DNA of 47,128 bases from Beijerinckiaceae bacterium (GCA_947453155.1 CANGFE010000011.1:1-47128); one strand, 5' to 3'. Numbered from the stretch's first letter, positions 1 through 8,701 are shown. Program-made: numbers and translations. Notes: a model not told the origin generated them from the sequence alone.

Positions 1-1671
1 GAGCGCCTCGCCCAACGGTTCGTGGACCGGAGAACGAGCGTTCTGATGCGCCGCTTGAGAGAGAATGCGATGTTGGAAGCGGAAATCACCGCAAATGGGG
101 ATGTGCTGGTCGAGGGTCAGCACATTGGTCAACTTCATGGGTTTCGCTTCACCGCGGATCCGCAAGCCGATGGTGAGGCTGCGCGCACGCTGAATGCGGC
201 CGCACAAAAAGCCTTGGCGAGCGAAATCGAAGGTCGCGCGCAGCGCATTCATGAAGCGGTGGACGAAGCTTTCGTTCTCGCCAATGACGGCACGATCCGC
301 TGGCTTGGCGAAGCTGTTGGCAAAATGGTCGCTGGTGATCATGTGCTGACGCCGCGTGTGCGTGTGTTGGCCGATGAACAGCTGACAGGTCCCGCGCTTG
401 AATTGGTGCAAGCGCGTCTCGATTTGTGGCTTGCCGCGCATGTTAAGAAATTGCTTGGGCCGTTGCAGGATCTCGAAAAAGGCGAAGGCCTTGAAGGTAT
501 GGGCCGCGGCATTGCGTTCCAAGTGGCTGAATCACTCGGCGTGTTGGAGCGCGGCAAAGTTGCAGAAGATGTGAAGGGCCTCGATCAAGATGGTCGTGCG
601 GCTCTGCGCAAAGTCGGCATTCGCTTTGGCGCCTATCACATTTATATGCCCGCCTTGTTGAAGCCCGCACCGCGCGCTTTGGCTGCGCAATTGTGGGCGC
701 TGAAACATGGCGGCATTGAAGGTGTCGCAGGCATTGACGAAGTGCCGCATCTGGCAGCCTCGGGCCGCACCTCTTTTGCAGCAGATAAGGCTGTGCCAAA
801 GGGCTTTTATCGCGCCGCGGGTTTCCGCGTATGCGGCGAGCGCTGCGTGCGCGTTGATATTCTGGAGCGTCTGGCCGATCTCATTCGTCCAGCCATTGCT
901 TATCGTCCGGGCGTGACACCTGGTGAGGCACCAGCCGGTAGCGCTGACGGCGAAGGTTTTGTCGTCACAGTTGCTATGACATCGCTGGCAGGTTGTTCGG
1001 GAGAAGCATTCTCCACCATCCTGCGTTCGCTTGGTTATCAGAGCGACAAGCGCGCGGGTCCTGCGATCACAGTTCCTCTGCTTGCTGAAGCCTCGCGCGA
1101 AGCGTTGAAGCCGGCGACAGAAGCTTCAACCGAAACACCAAGCGAAGCGCCGACTGAAGTTGCCGCTGTTGTTGAAGAGACGGCACCTGTTGAACAGGCG
1201 CCCGTCGAAGCTGCTGCCGAAACACCTGTTGCTGAAGTTGCAGGTGAAACAGAAGCTGCTGTCGCCGCTGAACCAGAACTGATCGAAGTCTGGCGTCCGC
1301 ATCGCGTCAATCGCGGTCAGCGTCCTGAGCGCGGCAAAGGCCGTCCGCAGCATGCACGTGGCGACCAGAAGCCGACTGAAGGTCAGCCTGCCACCGAAGG
1401 TGGCGCCGAAGGACACAAGCGCGAAGATCGTCGCGGAAAATTCGCCAACTTCCGTCGTGAAGGCGAAGGCCGTCCCGACAATCGCGGTGGCCGTCCTCCG
1501 CATAAGGGTGGCAAGGGTCGTCCTGATCGCAACGACCAGCGTCGTGGCGGGGATCGGACCTTTGCTTCGACCGAAAAGCCCGCGGGTCGCGAGCGTCAGC
1601 CCGACCCCAATTCGCCTTTCGCCAAGCTTTTGGCGCTGAAAGGCGAGCTTGAGGCGAAGAAGAAAGACTAA
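1..1671 (+). CDS. Helicase-family protein, C-terminal part (5' end outside window)
   Basis: The reading frame is open from base 1, so this is the 3' part of a longer gene; the GTG at 22 is probably internal. The helicase motor motifs are not in the window. What is visible resembles the C-terminal half of the SUV3/MgpS-like 'helicase-related' proteins of alphaproteobacteria: an alpha/beta region over roughly residues 1-350, then an Ala/Glu/Pro/Thr-rich linker, then an Arg/Gly/Lys-rich tail with many RG, GRP and RRG steps. Such basic tails usually bind RNA or drive RNP assembly (inference). The stop codon shares one base with the start of the S4-domain gene, which suggests translational coupling and a shared RNA-linked role. 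The family call rests on layout and sequence style and is moderate; the partial status is certain. Confidence 0.65.
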   Translation, partial: ERLAQRFVDRRTSVLMRRLRENAMLEAEITANGDVLVEGQHIGQLHGFRFTADPQADGEAARTLNAAAQKALASEIEGRAQRIHEAVDEAFVLANDGTIRWLGEAVGKMVAGDHVLTPRVRVLADEQLTGPALELVQARLDLWLAAHVKKLLGPLQDLEKGEGLEGMGRGIAFQVAESLGVLERGKVAEDVKGLDQDGRAALRKVGIRFGAYHIYMPALLKPAPRALAAQLWALKHGGIEGVAGIDEVPHLAASGRTSFAADKAVPKGFYRAAGFRVCGERCVRVDILERLADLIRPAIAYRPGVTPGEAPAGSADGEGFVVTVAMTSLAGCSGEAFSTILRSLGYQSDKRAGPAITVPLLAEASREALKPATEASTETPSEAPTEVAAVVEETAPVEQAPVEAAAETPVAEVAGETEAAVAAEPELIEVWRPHRVNRGQRPERGKGRPQHARGDQKPTEGQPATEGGAEGHKREDRRGKFANFRREGEGRPDNRGGRPPHKGGKGRPDRNDQRRGGDRTFASTEKPAGRERQPDPNSPFAKLLALKGELEAKKKD

Positions 1672-2051
1672 TGGCGGCAGCGGGTCGGCAGCGCCTCGAT
1701 AAATGGCTCTGGTTTGCCCGCGTTGTGAAAACGCGCACCCTCGCGGCCAAGCTGGTCAGCGAGGGCCATGTGCGCGTCAACGCCCAAAAGGTTGATGCGC
1801 CTGCCAAGGCGCTTAGCCCCGGCGATGTGCTGACGATTTCACTGGAGCGCCAGGTACGAGTGCTGAAAGTGCTCGACCCCGGTGAGCGGCGCGGCCCTTT
1901 TGAAGAGGCGCGGCTTCTCTATGAAGATTTGACGCCTGAGCCCCCCGCCAAGGACGCCATGCAGGATCTGGGGCCGGTGCGTGATCAGGGCTCTGGGCGC
2001 CCCACCAAGCGGGATCGCCGCCAATTATCCGCCTGGCTTGAGCAGGAGTGA
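1671..2051 (+). CDS. S4-domain RNA-binding protein (Hsp15/HslR-like)
   Basis: A 126-residue protein with an N-terminal S4 fold: RQRLDKWLWFARVVKTR, then LVSEGHVRVNAQKV and SPGDVLTI, the three blocks typical of S4 RNA-binding domains. The C-terminus is basic (RPTKRDRRQLSAW), as in Hsp15, which binds stalled 50S subunits carrying nascent chains. The ATG at 1671 overlaps the TAA of the upstream helicase gene by one base, so the two are almost certainly co-transcribed. In this position alphaproteobacteria commonly carry an S4 protein annotated only as 'RNA-binding'. The S4 fold is clear; a true Hsp15 function is inferred from family resemblance. Confidence 0.88.
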   Translation: MAAAGRQRLDKWLWFARVVKTRTLAAKLVSEGHVRVNAQKVDAPAKALSPGDVLTISLERQVRVLKVLDPGERRGPFEEARLLYEDLTPEPPAKDAMQDLGPVRDQGSGRPTKRDRRQLSAWLEQE

Positions 2052-2155
2052 TTTCTTCTCTTTTGTCAGGGGTTCTTGCGCCGCCCCGCCGAAGGCGTTA
2101 GCAAACGATCATTCGAAAAGTGGCGGCATGGACGGTGTCGCATCTGGAGACTGGC

Positions 2156-2494
2156 ATGACCTACGTCGTCGGCGAAAATTGCATCAAGTGCAAATATATG
2201 GATTGCGTGGAGGTCTGCCCCGTAGACTGTTTCTACGAGGGCGAGAATATGCTCGTCATCCATCCCGATGAATGTATCGATTGCGGCGTCTGCGAGCCGG
2301 AATGCCCGGCTGAGGCCATCAAGCCGGATACAGAGCCGGGCCTTGAAAAGTGGCTGACCCTCAATGCCGATATGGCCAAGTCCTGGCCCAACATCACGGT
2401 CAAGCGTGATGCGCCCGATGACGCCAAGGAATGGGACGGGAAGCCCGGTAAATTCGAGGCGCATTTCTCGACCAAGCCCGGCCAAGGCGACTGA
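2156..2494 (+). CDS. fdxA: Seven-iron ferredoxin (3Fe-4S/4Fe-4S), FdxA
   Basis: A 112-residue bacterial ferredoxin. The first cluster region has C9, C17 and C21 ([18 protein letters not shown] context) and the second the classic [12 protein letters not shown]. The pattern fits one 3Fe-4S and one 4Fe-4S cluster, as in FdxA of Caulobacter and rhizobia. It acts as a soluble cytoplasmic electron carrier; its partner cannot be told from context. The ATG at 2156 is chosen because it gives the canonical [13 protein letters not shown] start and has CTGGAG just upstream; an in-frame start at 2120 would add an unlikely 12 residues. It lies 104 bp after the S4 gene. Confidence 0.95.
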   Translation: MTYVVGENCIKCKYMDCVEVCPVDCFYEGENMLVIHPDECIDCGVCEPECPAEAIKPDTEPGLEKWLTLNADMAKSWPNITVKRDAPDDAKEWDGKPGKFEAHFSTKPGQGD

Positions 2495-2897
2495 TCAGCC
2501 AAGCAAAGTCGTAGAAACCACGCTTTTGTTGCCCGCAAAAGTTAACCAGCCAGGCGCAAAACCCGCTCGGCAGGCCGGAATTCTTTGATTTCGTGCGATT
2601 TTTGTGTTATCCATTGTATTAACAGTCGAGTTTTCTGTTTTCGTGTCGGTTTTGGTCAGGCTTCAGCCCGACCCAGAGTCAAACAGGGGCTCTGCCAAGG
2701 CCTTGGCCATCGGCGGAGTTTGACATCCGAACACATCGCGAAGCGACTGAGGAGTCGCGCATTTTGCCGTCTGGCCACCGCCCGAAGGGAGGTTGAGCTG
2801 TGCTGGCAGATGTGCCGGGCTCCGCACCGGGAGAGCGTATCGCTCCCGGCCCCCGTCCCGGTTTCCAATCCCGGGGCTCGAAAGGAGTGCCCACGTC
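2495..2897 (+). other. Intergenic leader of carD, 403 bp
   Basis: No convincing gene is seen here. An AT-rich stretch around 2585-2640 would suit a promoter. A TTGACA at 2720-2725 lacks a good -10 hexamer at normal spacing. Near the gene there is a GC-rich imperfect hairpin around 2836-2857 (CCGGGAG / CTCCCGG arms), followed by the AAAGGAG ribosome-binding site at 2881-2887. A short reading frame from about 2800 runs into carD in another frame and has no family features. The region is best read as a long 5' leader, possibly with regulatory structure. Confidence 0.4.
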
Positions 2898-4406
2898 ATG
2901 GCGTCGTCGAAGAAGACCGTCACCGCATCGAAATCCAAGAGCTCCAATTCTGGCGCCAAGTCCGGATCCTCTGCCAAGGGCAAGAGTGAGACGAAGGCTC
3001 CGGCTGCCAAGGCCAAAGCACCTGTCGTGACCAAGGCTGCAAAGCCGGCCGACAAAAAGGCTGCTGCTGCCAAAGCGCCTGCCAAGGCTCCGGCGAAAGC
3101 GGCGGCTAAGCCTGCTGCTAAGGCGCCTGCCAAGGCCCCGGCCAAGGCTGCTGCGAAAGCGCCTGCCAAAGCTGCTGTGAAGGCCCCGGCCAAACCCGCC
3201 GCCAAAGCGCCCGCCAAGCCTGCCGCCAAAGCGCCGGCCAAGGCCCCTGAAAAGAAATCTGAGAAGCCGGTCGCCAAGGCCCCGGCCAAAGCGGCTGTGA
3301 AGGCGCCTGAGAAGGCCCCGGCCAAATCCGTTAAAGAGGCCGCCAAGCCTGCTGCTAAAGCGGCGCCAGCTGCCAAGGCTCCGGCCAAGGCTGAAAAGCC
3401 TGCCGCAAAGGAAGCTGTGAAGGCCAAGGCGCCTGAGAAGGCTGCACCTGCCAAAGCAGCTGAAAAGCCCGCCAAGGCAGAGGACAAGGCCAAGCCTGCT
3501 GAAAAGGCGGCTGCAAAAAAGAATAGTGCCACGCCGGAGCCGAAAGCGGCCCCCGACGTTGCACCTGTGAAAGCGGCCGCGCCCGCGGCTCGCAAAAAGG
3601 GAACTTCCAAAGCGGCCAAAGCTGCGCCGATTCCAACCGAGCGATTGTCGCCTGTGCGTCTCGCGGTGGGATCTTCGGCAGGGCCGTCGGCCGTTCCCAC
3701 TTATGTTTTGAAGGACGATGGTGTGAAGTCTTCTGGGTCTGCGAATAATGGTAAGTCCGCAGCGGCTCCGGCCGCTGCAAAGCCTGCGGAAAAGCCCGCA
3801 GCGAAACCAAGCGCTAATCGCTCGGGATTTAAGCAGAACGAATTCATCGTCTACCCGGCTCATGGTGTGGGCCAGATCATCGCGATCGAAGAGCAGGAAG
3901 TTGCTGGCTTCAAGCTCGAACTCTTCGTCATCAATTTCTTCAAAGACAAGATGACGTTAAAAGTGCCGCTGCCAAAGGTTTTGGCGGGCGCGATCCGTAA
4001 GCTCGCTGATGCTGAAATCGTGCAGAAGGCACTCGACACGCTCACTGGTCGTGCGCGCATCAAGCGCACCATGTGGTCGCGCCGTGCGCAGGAATATGAA
4101 GCCAAGATCAATTCAGGCGATCTGCAATCCATCGCAGAAGTCGTGCGCGATCTTTATCGCTCCGACGCACAGCCCGAACAATCTTACTCCGAACGCCAGC
4201 TCTATGAAGCTGCGCTCGATCGTATGGCGCGTGAAATCGCCGCCGTGCAAAAGCTCACTGAAACGGAATCCTTGAAGCTGATTGAATCGCAGCTGCAAAA
4301 GGGTCCGCGTCGTGGCGGCAAGGTCGATGTCGAAGTCGATGCAGCTGAAGGCGATGTGGACGCCGAAGAAGGCGAAGCCGATGGCGACGTCGAAGAGGCG
4401 GCCTAA
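2898..4406 (+). CDS. carD: CarD-family RNA polymerase-binding regulator with a long Lys/Ala/Pro-rich tail
   Basis: A 502-residue protein in two unlike halves. Residues about 1-300 are low-complexity, built from KAPAKAPAKAAAKPAAK-type units like the C-terminal tails of histone H1 and bacterial H1-like proteins. From about residue 307 comes a normal CarD/CdnL module: GFKQNEFIVYPAHGVGQI opens the RNA-polymerase-interacting domain, and the helical C-terminal domain follows (RARIKRTMWSRRAQEYEAKI, SYSERQLYEAALDRMARE). It ends in an acidic Glu/Asp tail. CarD proteins bind the RNAP beta subunit and stabilise open complexes, often at rRNA and stress promoters; the basic tail probably adds DNA binding (inference). 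AAAGGAG lies 10 bp before the ATG. Convergent rpoH shares its terminator. Rhizobial CarD proteins often have shorter tails of this kind; this one is unusually long. Confidence 0.92.
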   Translation: MASSKKTVTASKSKSSNSGAKSGSSAKGKSETKAPAAKAKAPVVTKAAKPADKKAAAAKAPAKAPAKAAAKPAAKAPAKAPAKAAAKAPAKAAVKAPAKPAAKAPAKPAAKAPAKAPEKKSEKPVAKAPAKAAVKAPEKAPAKSVKEAAKPAAKAAPAAKAPAKAEKPAAKEAVKAKAPEKAAPAKAAEKPAKAEDKAKPAEKAAAKKNSATPEPKAAPDVAPVKAAAPAARKKGTSKAAKAAPIPTERLSPVRLAVGSSAGPSAVPTYVLKDDGVKSSGSANNGKSAAAPAAAKPAEKPAAKPSANRSGFKQNEFIVYPAHGVGQIIAIEEQEVAGFKLELFVINFFKDKMTLKVPLPKVLAGAIRKLADAEIVQKALDTLTGRARIKRTMWSRRAQEYEAKINSGDLQSIAEVVRDLYRSDAQPEQSYSERQLYEAALDRMAREIAAVQKLTETESLKLIESQLQKGPRRGGKVDVEVDAAEGDVDAEEGEADGDVEEAA

Positions 4407-4416
4407 GATTAAAAGA

Positions 4417-4442
4417 AAGCCCGGCTCAGCCGGGCTTTTTTT
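4417..4442. terminator. Rho-independent terminator between carD and rpoH
   Basis: Perfect hairpin with AGCCCGGCT and AGCCGGGCT arms followed by a run of seven T on the + strand, just after the carD stop. On the - strand the arm is followed by TTTCTTTT, so it may also serve the convergent rpoH transcript. Confidence 0.9.
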
Positions 4443-4453
4443 ATGCGCGCTGT

Positions 4454-5332
4454 TTAGAGGCTGACCCCATTCATCAATTCTTCTGGATGGCGCTCAATCA
4501 AAACGCGGCGCAGTTTTTCCATGGCGCGATTTTCGATCTGGCGCACGCGCTCTTTCGAAATGCCGAGACGATCACCTAATGCCTCGAGCGTTGCGCTGTC
4601 TTCCGCCAAGCGGCGCTCGCGCAAGATGCGCAATTCACGCTCCGACAAAACCGCCATAGCATCATGCAGCCACGTGATGCGGCGATCCGAATCGATGCTT
4701 TCTGTCACGACTTCGTCGGGCAAGGGGCGATTGTCGACCAGAAATTCGACATGCTCCGTCATGGAGGAATCATCACCTTGTGACACCGGCGCATTGAGCG
4801 ACACGTCTGGCCCCGACAGGCGCGTGTCCATCGTTTCGACATCGGCTTTTGAAACACCAATCGCTTGAGCGATGGTGGCATAGATCCGGGCTGAATCGCC
4901 CGGGCGATTGTCACGTGACAATTTGGCGCGCAGCCGACGCAGATTGAAAAACAGCGCCTTTTGTGCGGAAGACGTTCCGCCGCGAACAATCGACCAATTG
5001 CGCAGGATGTAATCTTGCATCGAAGCGCGGATCCACCAGGTCGCATATGTCGAGAAGCGCACCTCGCGCTCGGGCTCGAAACGTGCGGCGGCTTCCAACA
5101 GGCCAACATGGCCTTCCTGGATCAGATCGGCAGCGGGGAGGCCGTAATGGCGGAAGCGGCCGGCCAGAGCAATGACGAGGCGCATATGCGCATGGGCTAG
5201 GTGGTGCAGAGCTTGCTCATCGCGCTGGTCTTTCCAGCGCACAGCCAGCGCGCGCTCTTGCTCGCGCTCGAGGTAAGGCGCCGACATGGCGGCCTTGACG
5301 AATTGCCGTCCGACTCCTGCCAATTGCGCCAT
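4454..5332 (-). CDS. rpoH: RNA polymerase sigma-32 factor (heat-shock sigma), RpoH
   Basis: A 292-residue group 3 sigma factor. Region 2 is clear (HLAHAHMRLVIALAGRF, DLIQEGHVGLLEAAARFEP, RFSTYATWWIRASMQDYILRNWS). The RpoH box QKALFFNLR, diagnostic for sigma-32, follows, and region 4 ends with a helix-turn-helix (LEALGDRLGISKERVRQIENRAMEKLR). It directs RNA polymerase to chaperone and protease genes. Rhizobiales often have two RpoH paralogues; which one this is cannot be decided here. AGGAG lies 7 bp before the ATG. A GGAAC-N17-CGTT motif on the same strand at 5550-5575 suggests control by the general stress sigma factor, as known for rpoH2 of Sinorhizobium meliloti. carD is convergent and shares the terminator. 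Confidence 0.95.
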   Translation of the reverse strand: MAQLAGVGRQFVKAAMSAPYLEREQERALAVRWKDQRDEQALHHLAHAHMRLVIALAGRFRHYGLPAADLIQEGHVGLLEAAARFEPEREVRFSTYATWWIRASMQDYILRNWSIVRGGTSSAQKALFFNLRRLRAKLSRDNRPGDSARIYATIAQAIGVSKADVETMDTRLSGPDVSLNAPVSQGDDSSMTEHVEFLVDNRPLPDEVVTESIDSDRRITWLHDAMAVLSERELRILRERRLAEDSATLEALGDRLGISKERVRQIENRAMEKLRRVLIERHPEELMNGVSL

Positions 5333-5479
5333 AGCCCACTCCTGCTAACCTCCGTCCTGTCTTACGCGGCGCAGCCCGCCCCGGATCAGCCGGGGCCGGG
5401 CTCCAGAGGGTTCGCGAGAGATCTGTCGACAAGACGGCAAGGACGTTTCAACACTTGCCTTTCAGGAAGGATGCGGCCC

Positions 5480-6334
5480 ATGAACCAGCGATTGATCGAC
5501 CTTTACGACGAATACACGCACCGCCCACTCGATCGCCGCGTCTTTTTGGAACGGCTCACCTCTTTGGCTGGTTCCGCAGCTGCGGCGCAGGCATTTCTCT
5601 CGGTCATTGAGCCCAATTACGCCCGTGCGGCCGTGATTGCGGCGGATGATCCGCGTGTGGGCAGTGTCTCGCTTGAGGCCTCAGCCGATCTCAAGGGCTA
5701 TCTCGCTTTTCCGAAAGCCAAGGGCTCCGAGATCAAAGACAATCTCGTGATCGTGATCCATGAGAATCGTGGTCTCAATCCGCATATTGAAGATGTTGCG
5801 CGCCGTGTTGCGCTGGAAGGCTTTCATGCTTTCGCGGCAGATTTTCTCACCCCCTATGGCGGCACGCCCAAGGATGAGGATCAGGCGCGCGACATGTTTG
5901 CCAAGATCGACATGGGTCGCGTCGTTAAATCAGCGGCCGATCTGATTGCCGGTTTGAAGCTGAAAAATCCGCGCATGAAAATTGGTGCGGTTGGTTTTTG
6001 CTGGGGCGGGGGCGCTGTGAATTCGATTGCGACCGCGGCACCGGGTCTTGATGCGGGTGTCTCCTTCTATGGCGTTGCACCCAAGCTGGAAGATGTGCCG
6101 AAGATCAAAGCGAGCATGATGATGCATTATGGATCGCTGGATGCGCGCGTGAATGCCACCAAAGAGCCCTTTGAAAATGCGATGAAGGCAGCTGGCGTTG
6201 CGCATCAAGGTTTTATGTATGAGGGCGCCAATCACGCTTTCCACAATGACACATCGCCGGAGCGCTATGTGGAAGCTGCTGCCAAATTGGCATGGCAGCG
6301 GTCGATGGATTTGTTCAAGCAGAAACTTGCCTGA
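5480..6334 (+). CDS. Dienelactone hydrolase family protein with Tat signal
   Basis: A 284-residue alpha/beta hydrolase of the dienelactone hydrolase family. The N-terminus carries a twin-arginine-like segment (DRRVFLERLTSLAG, then an Ala-rich stretch and a likely cleavage near ARA-AV), so the enzyme is probably exported folded. The nucleophile elbow is GFCWGGG, with Cys as expected for this family; YGSLDARV supplies the Asp and GANHAFHND the His. An HENRGL motif matches the oxyanion region. The real substrate is unknown, since many such proteins do not act on dienelactone. AGGAAGG at 5464-5470 is 9 bp before the ATG at 5480, which is preferred over the ATG at 5471 that abuts it. The stop codon touches the end of the convergent protease gene. 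Confidence 0.85.
   Translation: MNQRLIDLYDEYTHRPLDRRVFLERLTSLAGSAAAAQAFLSVIEPNYARAAVIAADDPRVGSVSLEASADLKGYLAFPKAKGSEIKDNLVIVIHENRGLNPHIEDVARRVALEGFHAFAADFLTPYGGTPKDEDQARDMFAKIDMGRVVKSAADLIAGLKLKNPRMKIGAVGFCWGGGAVNSIATAAPGLDAGVSFYGVAPKLEDVPKIKASMMMHYGSLDARVNATKEPFENAMKAAGVAHQGFMYEGANHAFHNDTSPERYVEAAAKLAWQRSMDLFKQKLA
5550..5575 (-). promoter_or_regulatory. Candidate sigma-EcfG promoter for rpoH
   Basis: On the - strand GGAAC (5575-5571) is followed after 17 bases by CGTT (5553-5550), the general-stress sigma consensus of alphaproteobacteria. It points at rpoH, leaving a leader of about 210 bases. It lies inside the coding region of the dienelactone hydrolase gene, and about 0.7 exact matches of this looseness are expected by chance in the window, so it is a hypothesis. 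Confidence 0.4.
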
Positions 6335-7819
6335 TCATTCTACGACGATCTTGTAACGCTCATCGGGCCGCAAGGCTGTTCCAGCTTCAAGCCCGTTGAG
6401 CAATAAGAATTGCTCGACCTGTTGTTCGGGCACGGCCATGCGGCGCGCGAGAACGGCAGGCGTATCGCCGGCCGCAGCGCTGACAATCTTCAAGCGCAAC
6501 GGACGCGTGCGCATTGCTTCTTCGCTTTCAATCTTGCGGAAGCTTTCAATCGCTTCCATGAAACGCGCATCCATGGCGGCTGTGAGATTGCGCGTGGCAA
6601 AAATCAACCGATAGACGTCACCGCTATAGCGAATAACGGCCACACGAAATTGCCAATCACCGCCCTTGGCAGTGCCGATGGCCGCTGGAATTCCATTCAA
6701 TGAAATGGTGCGTATGGAATTGGCATCAAGACCTTCCATCCAACCGGAGGCGAGATAAGTGCTCAAATCCTGCGCGGATGAGACATTCACACTATCAAGG
6801 CGCACAGCCTGCGCGCCGCCATTGGCAATGCCGAGGAGCGCTTGCGCGGAATTTTCCAGCACAAAACCTTCAGGCGCGGAGAAGGTAAAACCGAGTTTGG
6901 GATGGATGAAGCGGCGCCCGCGCACAAAACCTTCGCTCGGATCATCGCCGAAATCCATGCCATCAATCGCGTTGAAATATTCATCGCGCGCACCAAGGCC
7001 AAGGCCCGGCGCACCCAATTGCCGCGCGGCCGCGACCGCCTGGCGGACGCGTTCTGGCGTGGAGGGATGGGTGGCCAGAATATCGGGCTGTTCATCGCTG
7101 CCCTTTTGACCAAAGAGCGACGCACGCAGGCTTGAGGCACGCCCAAGCGATGTGAGAAAACGCGCAGCGCCATAAGGATCATAGCCAGTGCGCGCAATGG
7201 CGCGCACGCCAATCTGGTCGGCTTCGAGTTCTTGCTGGCGCGAGAAGCTGGCGAGCGACAAGCGCCCAGAGTTTTTCACCTCATTGCTTTTCTGCGTGCC
7301 TTGAATGAGCGACGCCGCTTTTGAGATGACAGCTGCATTCTTTTCCAATTCAGCGCGCGCGCTGGCATGGCGGGCTGTGACATGGGCAATTTCATGCGCC
7401 ATCACAGCTGCGATTTCAGAGGAATCATTTGCCAGCGCCAAAAGGCCGCGCGTCAAATAGAGATTGCCGGAGGGCAAAGCGAAAGCATTGACGAGCGGCG
7501 TATTCAGAATTGTGACGCGATAGGCTTCGGAAGGTGTTTCGCTCGATTGGGCGAGGCGCACCAATATGCCATTGAGATAAATCTCGGCCGCTGAAAAACG
7601 ATATTCGCCGCCAAAGAGCGCGACGAGGCGTTTGTGTTCGGAAGCTTGTGGTGTGTCGCCGCCCGTTGTGCGCGGTGCGGCTGTGGGCACGGCGGGCAAT
7701 TCCGCGCGCCGTCCACCCGGATCAAGCGCAGCGCAAGCCGAGAGCGTGAGCGCAAGCGCGAACAGGCCGCTCCAGGCGACACCACGCTTCACACAGGCTT
7801 TCGACCCCTCAACACTCAC
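6335..7819 (-). CDS. M48-family metalloprotease lipoprotein (BepA-like) with LysM-like C-terminus
   Basis: A 494-residue zinc protease. A basic N-terminus and hydrophobic stretch end in a lipobox (LTLSAC, C29), so it is probably anchored as a lipoprotein. The peptidase M48 domain has HEIAH at residues 142-146 and the third zinc ligand in ELEADQIG (E199). A middle beta-rich domain (about 300-420) follows, and the last 50 residues (DTPAVLARRMAVPEQQVEQFLLLNGL) resemble a LysM repeat, suggesting peptidoglycan binding. Relatives such as BepA and LoiP act in outer-membrane quality control. The GTG at 7819 overlaps the stop of the upstream gene (GTGA), implying coupling; a second GTG nine codons later, preceded by GAGGGG, is an alternative start that keeps the signal sequence. 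Confidence 0.88.
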   Translation of the reverse strand: MSVEGSKACVKRGVAWSGLFALALTLSACAALDPGGRRAELPAVPTAAPRTTGGDTPQASEHKRLVALFGGEYRFSAAEIYLNGILVRLAQSSETPSEAYRVTILNTPLVNAFALPSGNLYLTRGLLALANDSSEIAAVMAHEIAHVTARHASARAELEKNAAVISKAASLIQGTQKSNEVKNSGRLSLASFSRQQELEADQIGVRAIARTGYDPYGAARFLTSLGRASSLRASLFGQKGSDEQPDILATHPSTPERVRQAVAAARQLGAPGLGLGARDEYFNAIDGMDFGDDPSEGFVRGRRFIHPKLGFTFSAPEGFVLENSAQALLGIANGGAQAVRLDSVNVSSAQDLSTYLASGWMEGLDANSIRTISLNGIPAAIGTAKGGDWQFRVAVIRYSGDVYRLIFATRNLTAAMDARFMEAIESFRKIESEEAMRTRPLRLKIVSAAAGDTPAVLARRMAVPEQQVEQFLLLNGLEAGTALRPDERYKIVVE

Positions 7820-8568
7820 GCTTTCGATCCCATCACTTCAATCGCTGCAGGCGTATAAATTTCTATCTGTGGCCCTGTGCGGGTTTCGAGCAGGCCGCGC
7901 ACGCGGATGGTTTTGCCCACCAGCGCGTCGGGTGCAATGCCCCCATCGGCAAAGGCTTTGGCATTTTGACGCGAAAAAGTGACGCTGAGGTTACTGCCGC
8001 GCGCAGGCCCAAGGTCGAGATAAATTCGGGCAGAGGTTTGGCCAATGCGCTGAACCACCCCCTCCACGATCACGAATTCCCCTGCATGTGCCGAAAGAGC
8101 CGCAGATGAATGCGCGGCGAGCACCGAATAATAGGAATCTGCCCACAGACCAAGCTTGGCGTTGCGGGCTTGGATTTCAGCCGCCAACAGCTGAATCAGG
8201 CAAGGATCTGTGTGGGATGGGCCAACGCGCGCAAGGCCTTGCGCGACAAGCCTGAGGCCCAGCTCCTCGCCATTGGCCAGAAACAGGGGTGTCAGAATCC
8301 GTCCCCAGCGATCAGCCAGCGGCAGGCGTTGGGGGAGGGCTATGATCTGCCCCCGTGTCCAATCTTCCAAGGCAGCGCGTGCTCGCGCGGCCCGCGCGCC
8401 GCCACGTGCACTTGGTTCAAAGGGTGCCAGATGCGGGGCGCGGATAAGCCGCCCATCCGTTAATTCGATTTCAAGGCGGGAATGGACCTTTGCGACGGGC
8501 CCTACATTTTGTTCAGCTCGCGGGCAGGTTTGGGCCAAGCTCCATGCAGGCCAGAGGCAGGCGAGCAT
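7816..8568 (-). CDS. Secreted protein with degenerate SNase-like (thermonuclease) fold
   Basis: About 250 residues. The middle (ADRWGRILTPLFLANGEELGLRLVAQGLARV, then AAEIQARNAKLGLWAD) follows the staphylococcal-nuclease fold, including the DRYGR-type Arg segment and the C-terminal GLWAD helix. However, the RxxGIDAPE block that holds catalytic Arg and Glu is replaced by RAPHLAPFEPS, so nuclease activity is doubtful. A second beta-rich stretch to the C-terminus (IVEGVVQRIGQT, IRVRGLLETRTGPQIEI) looks like an OB-fold. The frame stays open upstream through tRNA-Arg, so the start must lie after it: the only ATG is at 8568, giving a short signal sequence ending SLAQ. A better signal peptide would begin about nine codons earlier at a non-standard codon (ATC). 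It overlaps the downstream protease gene by 4 bp. Confidence 0.7.
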   Translation of the reverse strand: MLACLWPAWSLAQTCPRAEQNVGPVAKVHSRLEIELTDGRLIRAPHLAPFEPSARGGARAARARAALEDWTRGQIIALPQRLPLADRWGRILTPLFLANGEELGLRLVAQGLARVGPSHTDPCLIQLLAAEIQARNAKLGLWADSYYSVLAAHSSAALSAHAGEFVIVEGVVQRIGQTSARIYLDLGPARGSNLSVTFSRQNAKAFADGGIAPDALVGKTIRVRGLLETRTGPQIEIYTPAAIEVMGSKA

Positions 8569-8624
8569 GGCGAGACAGAGAGCTCTTGAACGGATGAGGG
8601 CTTTGGGCGAATAGTGCCGCGCGC

Positions 8625-8701
<77 letters not shown>

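Noticed and set aside
2720..2748. TTGACA as a -35 element for carD
   Set aside because: No TATAAT-like hexamer at 16-18 bp; not called as a promoter.
2663..3863. Long open frames antisense to carD (345 and 394 codons)
   Set aside because: They mirror the Ala/Lys/Pro codon repeats, giving Ala/Gly/Leu or Arg/Gly/Leu low complexity with no domain; open only because of composition.
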